From: Bacteroidota bacterium
GTDB taxonomy: Bacteria; Bacteroidota; Ignavibacteria; Ignavibacteriales; Ignavibacteriaceae
Direction of reading: 5' to 3'
Assembly (NCBI GenBank): GCA_022708025.1
Contig: JAKIZM010000003.1
Location: forward strand, 1-64,000
DNA length: 64,000 bases
In this document: positions 1 through 10,600 of the stretch, piece by piece
Layout of the letters: each line of letters starts with the position of its first letter
How positions within the stretch are numbered: position 1 is the stretch's first letter
Program-made: the position numbers and the translations under genes
The notes under the pieces: generated by a model
What the model was told of the DNA's origin: nothing
What the model saw: only the letters and a program-made list of their open reading frames with translations
Databases searched by the model: none

Positions 1-156
1 ACAGTCATAAGGAAGAATTTTTAAGAAATAATTATTTGTCCGTTAAATTATCTTTGTTTTTATGTCCTATATCGGATTTGAGAATACAATCAGATAGCAA
101 TTATTTAGATAAAGTTTTTTAACTTTATTCATCATTTTCAAAGATTTAGTTTAATA
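1..156. other. Leading non-coding stretch before murQ
   Basis: AT-rich sequence between the window edge and murQ. No supported gene is visible; the end of an upstream gene could lie in the first 30 bases but cannot be shown. A TATCTTTG at 49-56 fits the Bacteroidota -7 consensus TAnnTTTG, but no properly spaced -33 TTG precedes it, so I do not call it a promoter. Confidence 0.4.
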
Positions 157-1092
157 ATGAATTCACAAAAGCACTCAAGATCTTTGTTCGAAGAAATAAG
201 TAAACTTACAACTGAACAGAGAAATCCCAATTCAATGAAAATCGATTTAAGCCCAACTTCTGAAATCCTTAAAATAATAAATCAGGAAGATAAACTTGTT
301 CCTTTCGCTGTTGAAAAAGAATTGCCTTACATTGAGCAGGCTGTTGAAATAATTGTAGATGCTTTCAAACACGGAGGGAGATTGCTTTATTTTGGTGCCG
401 GAACAAGTGGCAGACTGGGAGTTGTAGATGCATCCGAGTGTCCGCCTACATTTGGAACTCCGTATGGAATGATAGAAGGATTTATTGCTGGCGGAAAAGC
501 TGCAATGTTTCGTGCTCAGGAAGGTGCTGAAGATAAAGAGGAAAACGGAGCAAAAGAAGTAGTTGCTGCAAAAGTTAACTCTAAGGATGTTGTTTGCGGA
601 ATTGCTGCAAGCAGAAGAACACCTTATGTAGTTGGCGCAGTAAAAAAAGCAAAACAACTTGGCGCTAAAACCCTTTACATCACAACTAATCCCAGACAAG
701 ACTTTGACATTAAAGAAGTTGATGTTGCAATTTGTCCATATGTAGGACCTGAAGTTGTTATGGGCTCAACAAGAATGAAAAGCGGAACAGCGCAAAAATT
801 AGTTCTTAATATGTTAACTACTGCATCAATGATCAGGCTCGGTAAAGTATATGGCAATATGATGATCGATTTGCAAATGACTAATAAAAAGTTGGTTGAA
901 CGATCCATTAAAATTGTTATGACGATTACAGGACTAAGCTATGATGAGGCTGCCGTTGCACTTGAGGATGCAAAAGGTCATGTAAAAACTGCATTGGTTA
1001 TGATTCTTGCAAAAGTTGATTACAAGGAAGCAAAATTAAGATTAAAAAAAGCTGATGGATTTGTCAGAAGAGCTATTGAAAATAATATTTAA
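157..1092 (+). CDS. murQ: N-acetylmuramic acid 6-phosphate etherase
   Basis: MurQ cleaves the lactyl ether of MurNAc-6-phosphate to give GlcNAc-6-phosphate and D-lactate in the cytoplasm, the step that commits MurNAc to salvage. The 311-residue protein is full length (E. coli MurQ is about 298). It shows the family N-terminus LTTEQRNPNS, the sugar-phosphate isomerase loop GAGTSGRLG (80-88), the acidic motif DASECPPTF (Glu94), the EGAED motif (122-126) and the late GSTRMKSGTAQK signature. Oddity: the usual GIAASGRTPY motif reads AASRRTPY here, a Gly to Arg change. It stands alone, about 38 kb from a BadF-type kinase that could supply its substrate. The family call is firm; in vivo activity is inferred. 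Confidence 0.95.
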   Translation: MNSQKHSRSLFEEISKLTTEQRNPNSMKIDLSPTSEILKIINQEDKLVPFAVEKELPYIEQAVEIIVDAFKHGGRLLYFGAGTSGRLGVVDASECPPTFGTPYGMIEGFIAGGKAAMFRAQEGAEDKEENGAKEVVAAKVNSKDVVCGIAASRRTPYVVGAVKKAKQLGAKTLYITTNPRQDFDIKEVDVAICPYVGPEVVMGSTRMKSGTAQKLVLNMLTTASMIRLGKVYGNMMIDLQMTNKKLVERSIKIVMTITGLSYDEAAVALEDAKGHVKTALVMILAKVDYKEAKLRLKKADGFVRRAIENNI

Positions 1093-1228
1093 AGATTTAC
1101 TAATAATTAATACATGAATTGATTAAATATATTCATTTTTTTAATTTGATAATGAAATCGATAAAATTATTTATTATTTCATTTTATTAACTAAATTACA
1201 TTATTAAATGAATTTACAGGAGGTTTCA

Positions 1229-2872
1229 ATGAACCGCTACCATTACTTAATGTTATTTTTTATTCTTCTTTTATCTGCTTCATTATATTCTCAAACTATC
1301 CCGCGGGCATTTGAGATAAAAGACCCTTCAGGACTTGAACTGGCATTTGGAGGAATAATTGCAGGTGTTGATTTTGACGGCGATGGTTTGCCTGAAATTT
1401 ATACAATAAATACTAACTTTGTTGACAGAGATTATGAATTAATTCCAAGGATTTACAAGTTTGAATGGAATCCTGTTACTTCTACCTGGGATTCAGTTTG
1501 GGGAGCACAAGCAGATATTATTCAACAGAACACATATCCTGCTTTAGCCTGGGGTGACTTGGATAAAGACGGTAGGCCAGAAATTTATTGGGGACCATCA
1601 AACTTTTTGGATGCATCTATTAATCCAAATCCATACAGAATATTAGTATATGAATATCCGGGAGACGGAAGTGACAATATGGGAGTTGATGATGGATTTG
1701 GCGGTTGGCTGCCAAATGCACAGACAACACTTATCAATGTAGATAATTTTAGCGTTGCGCCTATCAAGTTTGTTTTAACAGATATTGATGGTGATGGAAA
1801 TGAAGAAATAATATTTTCTAACCAATCTGCCGGCAATAATTTTCATATGGGTGTTGTTTCAGTTGATGATATTCCGAACAATGGCGGCGGATTAGAAACC
1901 TGGACTGTTAAGTTTACGGGTGAAGGTGATCCGAATCTTGCTGGTACAGGTGCCAAATGGGATTTTGCAGTTGTTGATAATAAAATATGGTTGTTTAATT
2001 CTAATGGAACTATCTCTTTAGTAAAATATGAAAATAATGGCTGGGTTACTTTTCCGGCTCAGCATAATGTTGCAAATGAAGATGCGTCTTTTAAAGGTTC
2101 TGTTGTAGTTGATTTAAATAATGATGGCAATAAAAGTATTTTTATGGGCGGCTGGTATAGCGGTAAAGTTTATTTGCTTGAAAATCCGGCAGGTACAGAT
2201 ACACTGGTTTCTTATGAAATTGCTGACTTTGAACCTTATTGTAATTACATTAGAGGTGCAACATTCGGTGATATAGACGGGAATGGAAAACCAGATATAA
2301 TTTTCGGTTCAAGATATAATGCAAGTAACACAACTAAGGTGCCGGTACTAAGAGTTGAATATCAGGGCGGCGATAAAACAGATCCTGCAAATTATTTAAC
2401 TTCAATAATTGATTCTGCTTACTGGGATAAGAACGGTGATATGCTTGTTGTTGCAGTTGGTAATTTAGATGGTGATCCGGAAGATGAAGTGCTTTATACA
2501 CAGGGTTATTCTTTAGGTAATGCAAATGATGATCCTATGCCGATAATAGTACTTGATGCTCAGGTTACACCGGTTTCAGTTGAAAAAGAAAATGATATGG
2601 TTCCTGCTCAATTCTATTTAGAACAGAATTTCCCAAATCCGTTTAATCCGGCAACTGAAATAAAATTTGGAATTACTGAATCTGCTAATGTTGATTTAAG
2701 AATTTATGATGTGCTGGGAAAAGAAATTGCTGTTCTTATTAACAATGAATTTATGAATGCTGGTTCTTATAATGTTAAGTTTGATGCATCAAAACTTGCA
2801 AGCGGAAACTATATTTATAAAATGATAGCTGGTAAAAATACTATTTCAAGAAAAATGCAGTTACTTAGATAA
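1229..2872 (+). CDS. FG-GAP/VCBS-repeat secreted protein with T9SS sorting domain (copy 1)
   Basis: Predicted exported repeat protein of 547 residues. I start it at the ATG at 1229 because AGGAGG (1218-1223) lies 5 bases upstream and a clean signal peptide ending in LYSQ follows; the in-frame ATG at 1208 would add seven residues before the signal peptide. At least six FG-GAP-like Ca-binding loops follow (DFDGDGLPEIY, DLDKDGRPEIYW, DIDGDGNEEI, DLNNDGN, DIDGNGKPDIIFGS, NLDGDPEDE), suggesting a beta-propeller. The last about 85 residues, with FPNPFNPATEIKF and the basic end KMQLLR, form a type-A-like T9SS sorting domain. A close paralogue follows directly. The ligand or surface role is unknown. 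Confidence 0.85.
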   Translation: MNRYHYLMLFFILLLSASLYSQTIPRAFEIKDPSGLELAFGGIIAGVDFDGDGLPEIYTINTNFVDRDYELIPRIYKFEWNPVTSTWDSVWGAQADIIQQNTYPALAWGDLDKDGRPEIYWGPSNFLDASINPNPYRILVYEYPGDGSDNMGVDDGFGGWLPNAQTTLINVDNFSVAPIKFVLTDIDGDGNEEIIFSNQSAGNNFHMGVVSVDDIPNNGGGLETWTVKFTGEGDPNLAGTGAKWDFAVVDNKIWLFNSNGTISLVKYENNGWVTFPAQHNVANEDASFKGSVVVDLNNDGNKSIFMGGWYSGKVYLLENPAGTDTLVSYEIADFEPYCNYIRGATFGDIDGNGKPDIIFGSRYNASNTTKVPVLRVEYQGGDKTDPANYLTSIIDSAYWDKNGDMLVVAVGNLDGDPEDEVLYTQGYSLGNANDDPMPIIVLDAQVTPVSVEKENDMVPAQFYLEQNFPNPFNPATEIKFGITESANVDLRIYDVLGKEIAVLINNEFMNAGSYNVKFDASKLASGNYIYKMIAGKNTISRKMQLLR

Positions 2873-2956
2873 TTAAATTTTATTTTTAACAAATTTTAAT
2901 AAATAGGAATAATTAACTAACAAATTATACTAACAATCTAATAAAAAGGTGACTAT

Positions 2957-4582
2957 ATGAATAAAGTATTATTCAATCTCTTGTTCTTTTTCTTAATAAT
3001 GTCTTCAGTAATAGTGGCACAAACATTTCCACGCGTTGCTGAAATCACGGATCCATCAGAATTGGAATTCGGCTTTGGTGGTGTTATAGCAGGCGTTGAT
3101 TTTGATGGAGATGGTTTACCGGAAATATATGCTGTAAATACAAACTTCGTTGATCGTCCTTACGAGGTTATTCCAAGAATTTATAAGTTTGAGTGGAATC
3201 CAACAACAGCTACATGGGATTCAGTTTGGGGAGCAATTGCTCCAGTGCCATTACAAAATACCTGGCCTGCACTTACCTGGGGAGATATAGATAAAGATGG
3301 AAAACCGGAAATTTATTGGGGACCAGTTAATAATATCGGTCCTGATCCAAATCCGGCAAGAGTATTAGTTTATGAATGTGTTGGGGACGGAAGTGATAAT
3401 TTGGGAGTTGATGATGGGTTTGGCGGATGGTTACCAAATGCAGCAACTACAATTGTTAATACAGATAATTTTAATTTGAGGCCCTTTAAATTTGTAATTG
3501 CTGATCCTGATGGCGATGGACAGGACGAATTAATATTCTGTGACAGAGCAGGAACCTGGCATGTTGGTGTTTTATCAGTTGATGATATACCGGACAATGG
3601 CGGCGGATTAGAGACCTGGACAATTGAATATAGTGGAGAAAATGATCCGAATCTTGCAACTGCCGGTGCTTCTTATGATCTTGTTGTTGTTGATAATACT
3701 ATTGGTTTAATAAATAGTAATGGCTCAATCTCTGTGATCGAATATGAAAATGGAGGTTGGGTATCATATCCACCTGTTTCCGGAGTTATGGATAATGCAA
3801 GTTCATTTAAAGGCTCTGTTGTTGTTGATTTAAATAATAATGGCAGCACAGATGTTATTGTCGCTGGCTGGTTAAACAGCAAAGTGTATCTATTAGATAA
3901 AGACGAAAACGATCTTGTTGCCTATGAAATTGCAGACTTTGCTCCTTACGCTGTAAGATTAAATGGTGCTAGTGTTGGTGATCTTGATGGAGATGGAAAA
4001 CCGGATATGGTATTCGGCTCAAGGTATATGGCAGGTAATAGTGCAAAAGTTCCAATCTTCAGATTAGAATTTCAAGGTGGTGATAGGAAAGTTGCAGCAA
4101 ATTACCAGATGTCAATTATAGATTCTGCATATTGGAGTAAAAATGGTGATATGGACGTTATCTGTGTTGCAAATATAGATGGAGATCCTGCAGATGAGGT
4201 ACTTTACACTCAGGGATATTCAAGAGGTAATCCAAATGATGATCCTATGCCGATTATCGTTTTGGATCTGCTGCATACACCTGTTTCAGTTGAAAAAGAA
4301 AATGATGTTGTTCCTGCTCAGTTTTTCTTAGATCAGAATTATCCAAATCCATTTAACCCGGCAACTGAAATAAAATTTGGAATAACTGAATCAGCAAATG
4401 TTGATTTAAGAATTTATGATGCACTTGGTAAAGAAGTTGCAGTTCTTATAAATAACGAATTTATGAACGCCGGTTCATATAATGTTAAGTTTGATGCATC
4501 TAAGCTTGCAAGCGGTAATTACATTTACAGAATGACTGCAGGCGCTAATACTGTATCAAAGAAAATGCAATTACTCAAATAA
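2957..4582 (+). CDS. FG-GAP/VCBS-repeat secreted protein with T9SS sorting domain (copy 2)
   Basis: A 541-residue paralogue of the preceding gene, alignable end to end, with a signal peptide ending near VIVAQ, the same series of D-x-D-x-D-G-x-P-E loops and the same sorting domain (YPNPFNPATEIKF to KMQLLK). The sorting domains of the two copies are nearly identical while the propeller parts differ by many substitutions, so either the tail is under stronger constraint or it has been homogenised. The gap to copy 1 is 84 bases and an AAAAAGGTG ribosome site precedes the ATG. A hairpin with a T-run closes the pair downstream. Export through T9SS is inferred from the tail; the function is unknown. 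Confidence 0.85.
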   Translation: MNKVLFNLLFFFLIMSSVIVAQTFPRVAEITDPSELEFGFGGVIAGVDFDGDGLPEIYAVNTNFVDRPYEVIPRIYKFEWNPTTATWDSVWGAIAPVPLQNTWPALTWGDIDKDGKPEIYWGPVNNIGPDPNPARVLVYECVGDGSDNLGVDDGFGGWLPNAATTIVNTDNFNLRPFKFVIADPDGDGQDELIFCDRAGTWHVGVLSVDDIPDNGGGLETWTIEYSGENDPNLATAGASYDLVVVDNTIGLINSNGSISVIEYENGGWVSYPPVSGVMDNASSFKGSVVVDLNNNGSTDVIVAGWLNSKVYLLDKDENDLVAYEIADFAPYAVRLNGASVGDLDGDGKPDMVFGSRYMAGNSAKVPIFRLEFQGGDRKVAANYQMSIIDSAYWSKNGDMDVICVANIDGDPADEVLYTQGYSRGNPNDDPMPIIVLDLLHTPVSVEKENDVVPAQFFLDQNYPNPFNPATEIKFGITESANVDLRIYDALGKEVAVLINNEFMNAGSYNVKFDASKLASGNYIYRMTAGANTVSKKMQLLK

Positions 4583-4599
4583 GTTATTTTGTTTTAATG

Positions 4600-4659
4600 G
4601 GCTATCAGAGAAATATTTTTTCAGATTATTGAATATAATTTATTCTGATAGCCTTTTTT
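4600..4659 (+). terminator. Rho-independent terminator after the FG-GAP pair
   Basis: Arms GGCTATCAG (4600-4608) and CTGATAGCC (4645-4653) pair perfectly over 9 bp around a long AT-rich loop and are followed by six Ts. The element separates the FG-GAP pair from the TonB-receptor operon. Confidence 0.75.
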
Positions 4660-4798
4660 ATGTTTTTAAGATTATTATTCTCGACAGTTCACTATTCAGT
4701 GACAATATTTTAATTATTTTTATATAATAAGCGTTTAGCTGACCAAATCGGCAGTTTAAAAAGGAAAATAAAAATAAATTTCGCCATTAGAGGTCATA

Positions 4799-7591
4799 AT
4801 GAAAAAAAACTTACTTTCTTACTTCCTTAAATTTCTAATAGTTTTATTAATATCATCTGTGCAAAGTTTTGCAGGTGTAACCGGAAAGATTGCCGGTAAA
4901 GTTACTGATGCACAAACAGGTGAGGAATTGATTGGAATAAATGTACTTGTTGAAGGAACCACAATGGGCGCTGCAACAGGTATTGATGGTACGTATATTA
5001 TTAACAATATCGAACCGGGTACCTATACACTGATTTTTTCAGGTGTCGGTTATCAAAAGCAAATTGTTAAGGATGTAAAAGTATCATCAGATTTTACAAC
5101 TCGGATTGATATCCAGCTTTCCAATGAGGCTATAAGCCTGGAAACTATTATTGTTGAAGCTCAAAGCCCGATGATCAGAAAGGATTTAACTTCTTCAAAA
5201 ACTGTTGTTGATGAAGGAATGATACAATCACTGCCTGTTGAAAGCCTTGATCAGGTTTTAACTCTGCAAGCCGGAATTACAAAAGGTGCCGGCGGTGAGA
5301 TTCACATCCGCGGTGGAAGATCATCAGAGATTTCATATAATGTTAATGGTGTTTCAACTGTTAATCCGTTTGATTTCAGCAGAACCGTAACAATCTCAAC
5401 TAATGCTGTGCAGGAATTATCAGTTGTCAGCGGTACCTTTAATGCTGAATATGGAAATGCTCTTAGTGGAATTGTAAATACTGTTACTAAAGAAGGCGGA
5501 GCAAACTATAAAGGAACTTTTTCTTTTTATACCGGTGATTATGCAAGCGCTCATAGCAGTACTTTTCTTAATATTAATAAATTTAATCCTTTCAGCAATC
5601 ACGTGGTTGAAGGTACCATAGGCGGACCAGTGCCTGTTTTCAATAATGCAATTACATTTTTCTTTTCCGGCAGATATGATAAAAGCAAAGGATATTTATA
5701 CGGTAAAAGATTACATACAATAAGCGATTCAATCTGGATTAATCCAAACAATGTTCAGGAAATAAAAGTTGCAGCTACCGGTGATAATTCAGTTGTTCCT
5801 ATGAACCCCTCAGAGGATTTTTCCGGGACAGCTAAAATAACCATAAAACCTTTTTCTGCCTTTAAGATTAATTATGATGCTGTTTATTCTAGCTCAAACT
5901 ATAAAACCTATAATCATAATCTTAAATACAATCCTGATGCTAATTATCAGAGATTTGAATGGAGTTTATTAAATTCATTAGAAATCAGACATGCAATCAG
6001 CAGCAGTACCTTTTATTCATTACAAGGTGCATATAATGTTTATGATTACAAGCGCTATCTTTTCCCATTGTTAGATGCTTCAGGAAATGAAGTAAGCTTT
6101 TATCCTGGAATGGAATTAGGATATTATTTAGGAAATGATGGTGTACATTACAAAGAACCAGATTCTGGAAGAGTTTGGGTACAAAAATTATACGCTGATC
6201 CAAGATATCAGCCGACTTTTAAACTTAACAGAACATCTCCTTATACTTTTTATGCCGGCGGTACTTTTAATGATCAGTACTACCAGAGATCTCATTCAAG
6301 TGAGATTAAGTTTGATTTAACTAGTCAGGTAAACAATCAACACGAAATAAAATTTGGTGCACGGTTTAAAAACGATTTAATGGACTTTGAGGATTTTACA
6401 ATTCAAAGAGATACATCTCAATATTTAGTTCCAACTATTTTAGGAAAAGAAAGCCCTGTTCATGATTTATATTCTAAAGAGCCGCGACAGTTTTCTGCAT
6501 ATATTCAGGATAAGATGGAATTCACCAGTATGATTATAAATGCCGGTATTCGTTATGATCTTTTTAATTCGAGATCTAAGTATGCACCTGATATTTATGC
6601 TCCGACAAAGAATCTTCAAGATGCTGAAATAAAAAATTCTTTTAGTCCAAGATTAGGAATCTCATTTCCAATTACTGATCAGGGAATAATTCATTTTTCT
6701 TATGGACATTTTTATCAGCTTCCACCTTATAGTTATTTATATACAAATCCAAATTTTGAAGATAATGTTGCAAATCCAACGTTTGGAAATGCTAACTTAA
6801 ATCCGGAAAAAACTGTAACTTATGAAATCGGATTGCAGCAGCAATTAACAGAAGCAGTTGCTTTTAATGTAACAGGATTTTATAAGGATGTGCGTGATTT
6901 ACTTGCTTTGCAAAAAATAAGAACAAGTGTAAGTGATTTTTACTTTAAGTATGTAAATAAAGATTACGGAAATATAAAAGGTATTACTTTTTCACTGACA
7001 AAAAGAAGACTGCCAACCGAATTGTTTTCATTATCGATAGACTATACATTTCAGGTGGCTGAAGGTAATGAAACAGGTGCCGATGCTTTCTTTCTGGATT
7101 TAGCTTCAGGAAGACAAAGTGAAAAAATTCCTGTGCCGTTAAATTGGGATCAGGCTCATACGTTGAATGGTGTTGTATCATTTGGCAACGATAAAGATTG
7201 GTTCGTTACCTTTGTTGGCAATATAAGTACCGGGCTGCCATATACACCGTATCTTTATGATAAACAAATTTATCTGCGGGCAAATAGTGAAAGAAAACCT
7301 CTTCAGACGAATGTTGATTTGTTAATTGAAAAATCATTTAATCTTACTGATTTAGTTATAACGGCTTTTCTGAAAATTTATAATCTGTTTGATACGAAAA
7401 ATGAACGATTTGTTTATGAAGATACAGGAAGAGCAACTTATACTTTAGAACTTAATCAAGGTGGTCCGCAAGCAGCAAATCAATTGTCTGAAAAAAATCC
7501 GCTTATATCATCGGCTACTGAGTATTTTAACCAACCACAATTTTATTCAGCTCCGCGTGAATTTAGGCTCGGAATGATGCTGGAATTTTAA
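4799..7591 (+). CDS. TonB-dependent outer-membrane receptor, SusC/CarboxypepD-regulatory type
   Basis: Outer-membrane active transporter or export partner of 930 residues. Order: signal peptide (about 1-25, SSVQSFAG), a carboxypeptidase-D regulatory-like beta-sandwich (about 29-115, GKIAGKVTDAQTGEELIG), a TonB-box-like segment near ETIIVEAQ, a plug (about 130-235, with HIRGGRSSEISYNVNG and NAEYGNALSGIVNTVTKEGG), then a 22-strand-type barrel ending in the aromatic RLGMMLEF. No SusD partner is next to it; instead a large secreted protein begins 16 bases downstream, followed by a PorV-family gene, so the three probably share a transcript. The substrate is unknown. Family confidence is high; the transport role is inferred. 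Confidence 0.9.
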   Translation: MKKNLLSYFLKFLIVLLISSVQSFAGVTGKIAGKVTDAQTGEELIGINVLVEGTTMGAATGIDGTYIINNIEPGTYTLIFSGVGYQKQIVKDVKVSSDFTTRIDIQLSNEAISLETIIVEAQSPMIRKDLTSSKTVVDEGMIQSLPVESLDQVLTLQAGITKGAGGEIHIRGGRSSEISYNVNGVSTVNPFDFSRTVTISTNAVQELSVVSGTFNAEYGNALSGIVNTVTKEGGANYKGTFSFYTGDYASAHSSTFLNINKFNPFSNHVVEGTIGGPVPVFNNAITFFFSGRYDKSKGYLYGKRLHTISDSIWINPNNVQEIKVAATGDNSVVPMNPSEDFSGTAKITIKPFSAFKINYDAVYSSSNYKTYNHNLKYNPDANYQRFEWSLLNSLEIRHAISSSTFYSLQGAYNVYDYKRYLFPLLDASGNEVSFYPGMELGYYLGNDGVHYKEPDSGRVWVQKLYADPRYQPTFKLNRTSPYTFYAGGTFNDQYYQRSHSSEIKFDLTSQVNNQHEIKFGARFKNDLMDFEDFTIQRDTSQYLVPTILGKESPVHDLYSKEPRQFSAYIQDKMEFTSMIINAGIRYDLFNSRSKYAPDIYAPTKNLQDAEIKNSFSPRLGISFPITDQGIIHFSYGHFYQLPPYSYLYTNPNFEDNVANPTFGNANLNPEKTVTYEIGLQQQLTEAVAFNVTGFYKDVRDLLALQKIRTSVSDFYFKYVNKDYGNIKGITFSLTKRRLPTELFSLSIDYTFQVAEGNETGADAFFLDLASGRQSEKIPVPLNWDQAHTLNGVVSFGNDKDWFVTFVGNISTGLPYTPYLYDKQIYLRANSERKPLQTNVDLLIEKSFNLTDLVITAFLKIYNLFDTKNERFVYEDTGRATYTLELNQGGPQAANQLSEKNPLISSATEYFNQPQFYSAPREFRLGMMLEF

Positions 7592-7607
7592 TTTAATGGA
7601 GATTAAA

Positions 7608-10600
7608 ATGTTGAAAAATAAAAGTTATTATAAAATAATTAAGTCCTTTTTTCTGTTTTTTCTGTTCAGTACTTTAATCTTTGCACAAAAAACACCTGAA
7701 CAAAGACAAGCAGAGCATCAGGCTGTTAAAGATTATCTGAATACATTAATGGAGAAATATCCGAGAAGCCGGAATAATGAATCAACAGTATCCAAGGATG
7801 CTAATAACAGAAGACTAGGAAAAATTACCGGTGAAGAAGACAGAAAATATTATATAATGAATGGCAATAATGTTCTCTGCCAGGTTTGGAATTATGGCGG
7901 TATAGGAGCAGGATTGGGTGGTGAAGGTCTAAGAGAAAAACTTGATATGGTTTGGAGAGATGTTCCGTATATATTTCAGTTTTCTCCGTTCGTTGGAGCA
8001 TCAGTTCCATCAGACCAGGATCCGAATGTAAGACTTAAAATAATTTCTGACGGTATGTACGATTATAGTTATGCTGGATTAAGAGATGAAGATCCTGTTA
8101 CAGGATTTAAATGGACTTTTCAACCGTTACCCGGTTATGCTGATCCTGATCAGGAATTTATCGCTTCAAATCCAACTTTTGATTCTGATCACGATGGCAA
8201 ACCTGATAGCTGGCCAAGAGAATGGTATCACGAATCGCTTGGTGAATATGTTTGGCCCGGATATCTAACAGTGGGAGAAAATAACGCAGATCTGGAAGTT
8301 TATTGGGCTATGGATGATAGAGATAACCTGGAGTTTATCAGAGAAAATCTTGAATATACTTATCATCCATTTATTAATGATCCTACACGAGGCGGCTTGG
8401 GAGTTTCAGTTGATGCTCGAGCATTTCAATGGAGTAATTCACTTGCAGCAAATGCTTTGTTTTTTGTATGGACAATTACCAATATAAGTGATAAAGATCT
8501 GGATACTGTATTATTTGGTATTTACGGCGATCCCGATATTGGCGGTCAGGTTGATAATAAAGACGACTGGGGCGCTTTTATAAAACCTTATGGCAGTGAT
8601 GTTCAGAATATACCTGTTTATGCACGAAGTATGGTTTACTTTTTTGATAACCCGGCTACACCAACTGGTTTGAATGGACTTCCGGTTTATTATCTTGGTT
8701 GTAAGTTTTTGGAAAGTCCGGGTAACTCTGATGATGGAATTGATAACGATGGTGATGGGATGATAGATGAAAGACAGGATGATGGGATTGATAACGATGG
8801 CGACTGGAATCCCGAAACAGATGATGTGGGTGTCGATGGAATTCCAAATACAGGAGATGAAGGAGAAGGCGATGGAATTCCAACCGCAGGGCGGAGATTG
8901 CCGGATGGCAGACCTGATCCATTGGCACCAGGTGAACCAAATTTTGAATATACAGACCTTGATGAATCTGATCAGATTGGTTTAACTAGTTTTGCCAGTT
9001 CTACCTGGAATACAGATTTAAAAATGGGCGATGATAATGTAATCTGGAATAGAAATATTCCCGGCAGCTTTAATCAAATAACTAATGATGCTGATATAGT
9101 GTTTACATTTGGTTCAGGTTATATTTCACTTAAAAAAGGCGAGTCAAAAAGAATATCAATGGCATTTCTTTTTGGTGAGGACTTGAATGATCTTTTAACT
9201 ACTGCAGAAACAGTACAAGATATTTATAACAAAAATTATAGATTTTTCCGCCCGCCTTCTTTACCAAAATTAACTGCTGTACCTGATGACAGGAAAGTAA
9301 CTTTGTATTGGGATACTGAATCAGAAAAAAGTATTGATCCAATAACTGGTGAAGACTTCGAAGGCTATGTTATCTACAGAAGTACTCGCCCTGACTTTGG
9401 CGATATTCAAACTATTACTGACGGAAAGGGCTCTAGCTTTTTATATGAGCCATTAAAAGATATTGAAGGTTTTGATGCAAAATGGGATTTAACTAATGAT
9501 TGGAAAGGTTATCATCCTGTGCCATTTCAAGGAAGAGGTGTCCATTATTATCTTGGTGACAATGCAGGCTTAAGGCATTCCTTTGTTGACTCAAATGGTG
9601 TAATTAACGGACAAACTTATTATTATGGTTTAGTTGCTTATGATCATGGTGACTCACTTGGCATTCCTCCAACTGAAACAACTAAAAAGATTTCTGTTGA
9701 TCCAATTACTGGAAAATTAGTTTTTGATTCCAATACTGCATCTGTTATTCCGGGTCCAAGGGCTAGCGGCTATAATGCTCCTTCAAATTCGGGAAACAAT
9801 ATTATTCATAATAATGGCTATTCTAATGGAATAGTTCGCTACAATATTCTGGATGATTTGAAGATAATTACTACTGATTACAAAATAACTTTTAATGATT
9901 CATTATATGTAGATGACTCTACAATTGTTGCAGGGAAAAATTACAATGTTGTAAGTAATGAAATAATTACAGAAAATTTCTTTCTGTATGGAACTAAGAA
10001 TACAAGCCTGAATAATCGGTACATAATCAATGATGATAATCTTGTAGTTAAATCTAAAGATGGGATAGTTTATCAAAAAAACATAGATTATGAAATAAAT
10101 TATAACAGAGGAGTCATTAAAAGAACAGAAACTAGCACGATGCCTGACAATAGTGAGTTTGTTATTACTTATAAATATTACTCAATATTTCAGAGCAGAT
10201 CCTTTAATGATGAAGATGATAATAATGTTTTTAATGGTATAAAACTAAAGCTGAAGGATTTTCCTGCCTTAGCAATTGACGAAGAAAAAACAAAATGGTC
10301 AGAATCATCTATTACTATTCCATATACAATTAATATAGCATCAATCGGAACGAGAAAGAAAAAATATCCCGGAGATTATATACTTACTTTCTCTGATCAA
10401 AATATCTCAACAGCAAGAAAAGTGGTTTCCGGACGAATGATAGATATTCCGGTTAATTATAAAGTTGAGGAAATCTCAACCGGTATATCAAAACCTATAA
10501 TGACGTTGCTGAATGAAAAAGTAAAGAATGATTCAGCTTTTACCCGAGGCGATGAAATTATTTTCTTTGCACCCGGTGCGCAAGGAACTCTTACTGATAC

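Noticed and set aside
247-699. 150-residue minus-strand open frame inside murQ
   Set aside because: Antisense to a complete murQ; high Cys and Ser content typical of a shadow frame.
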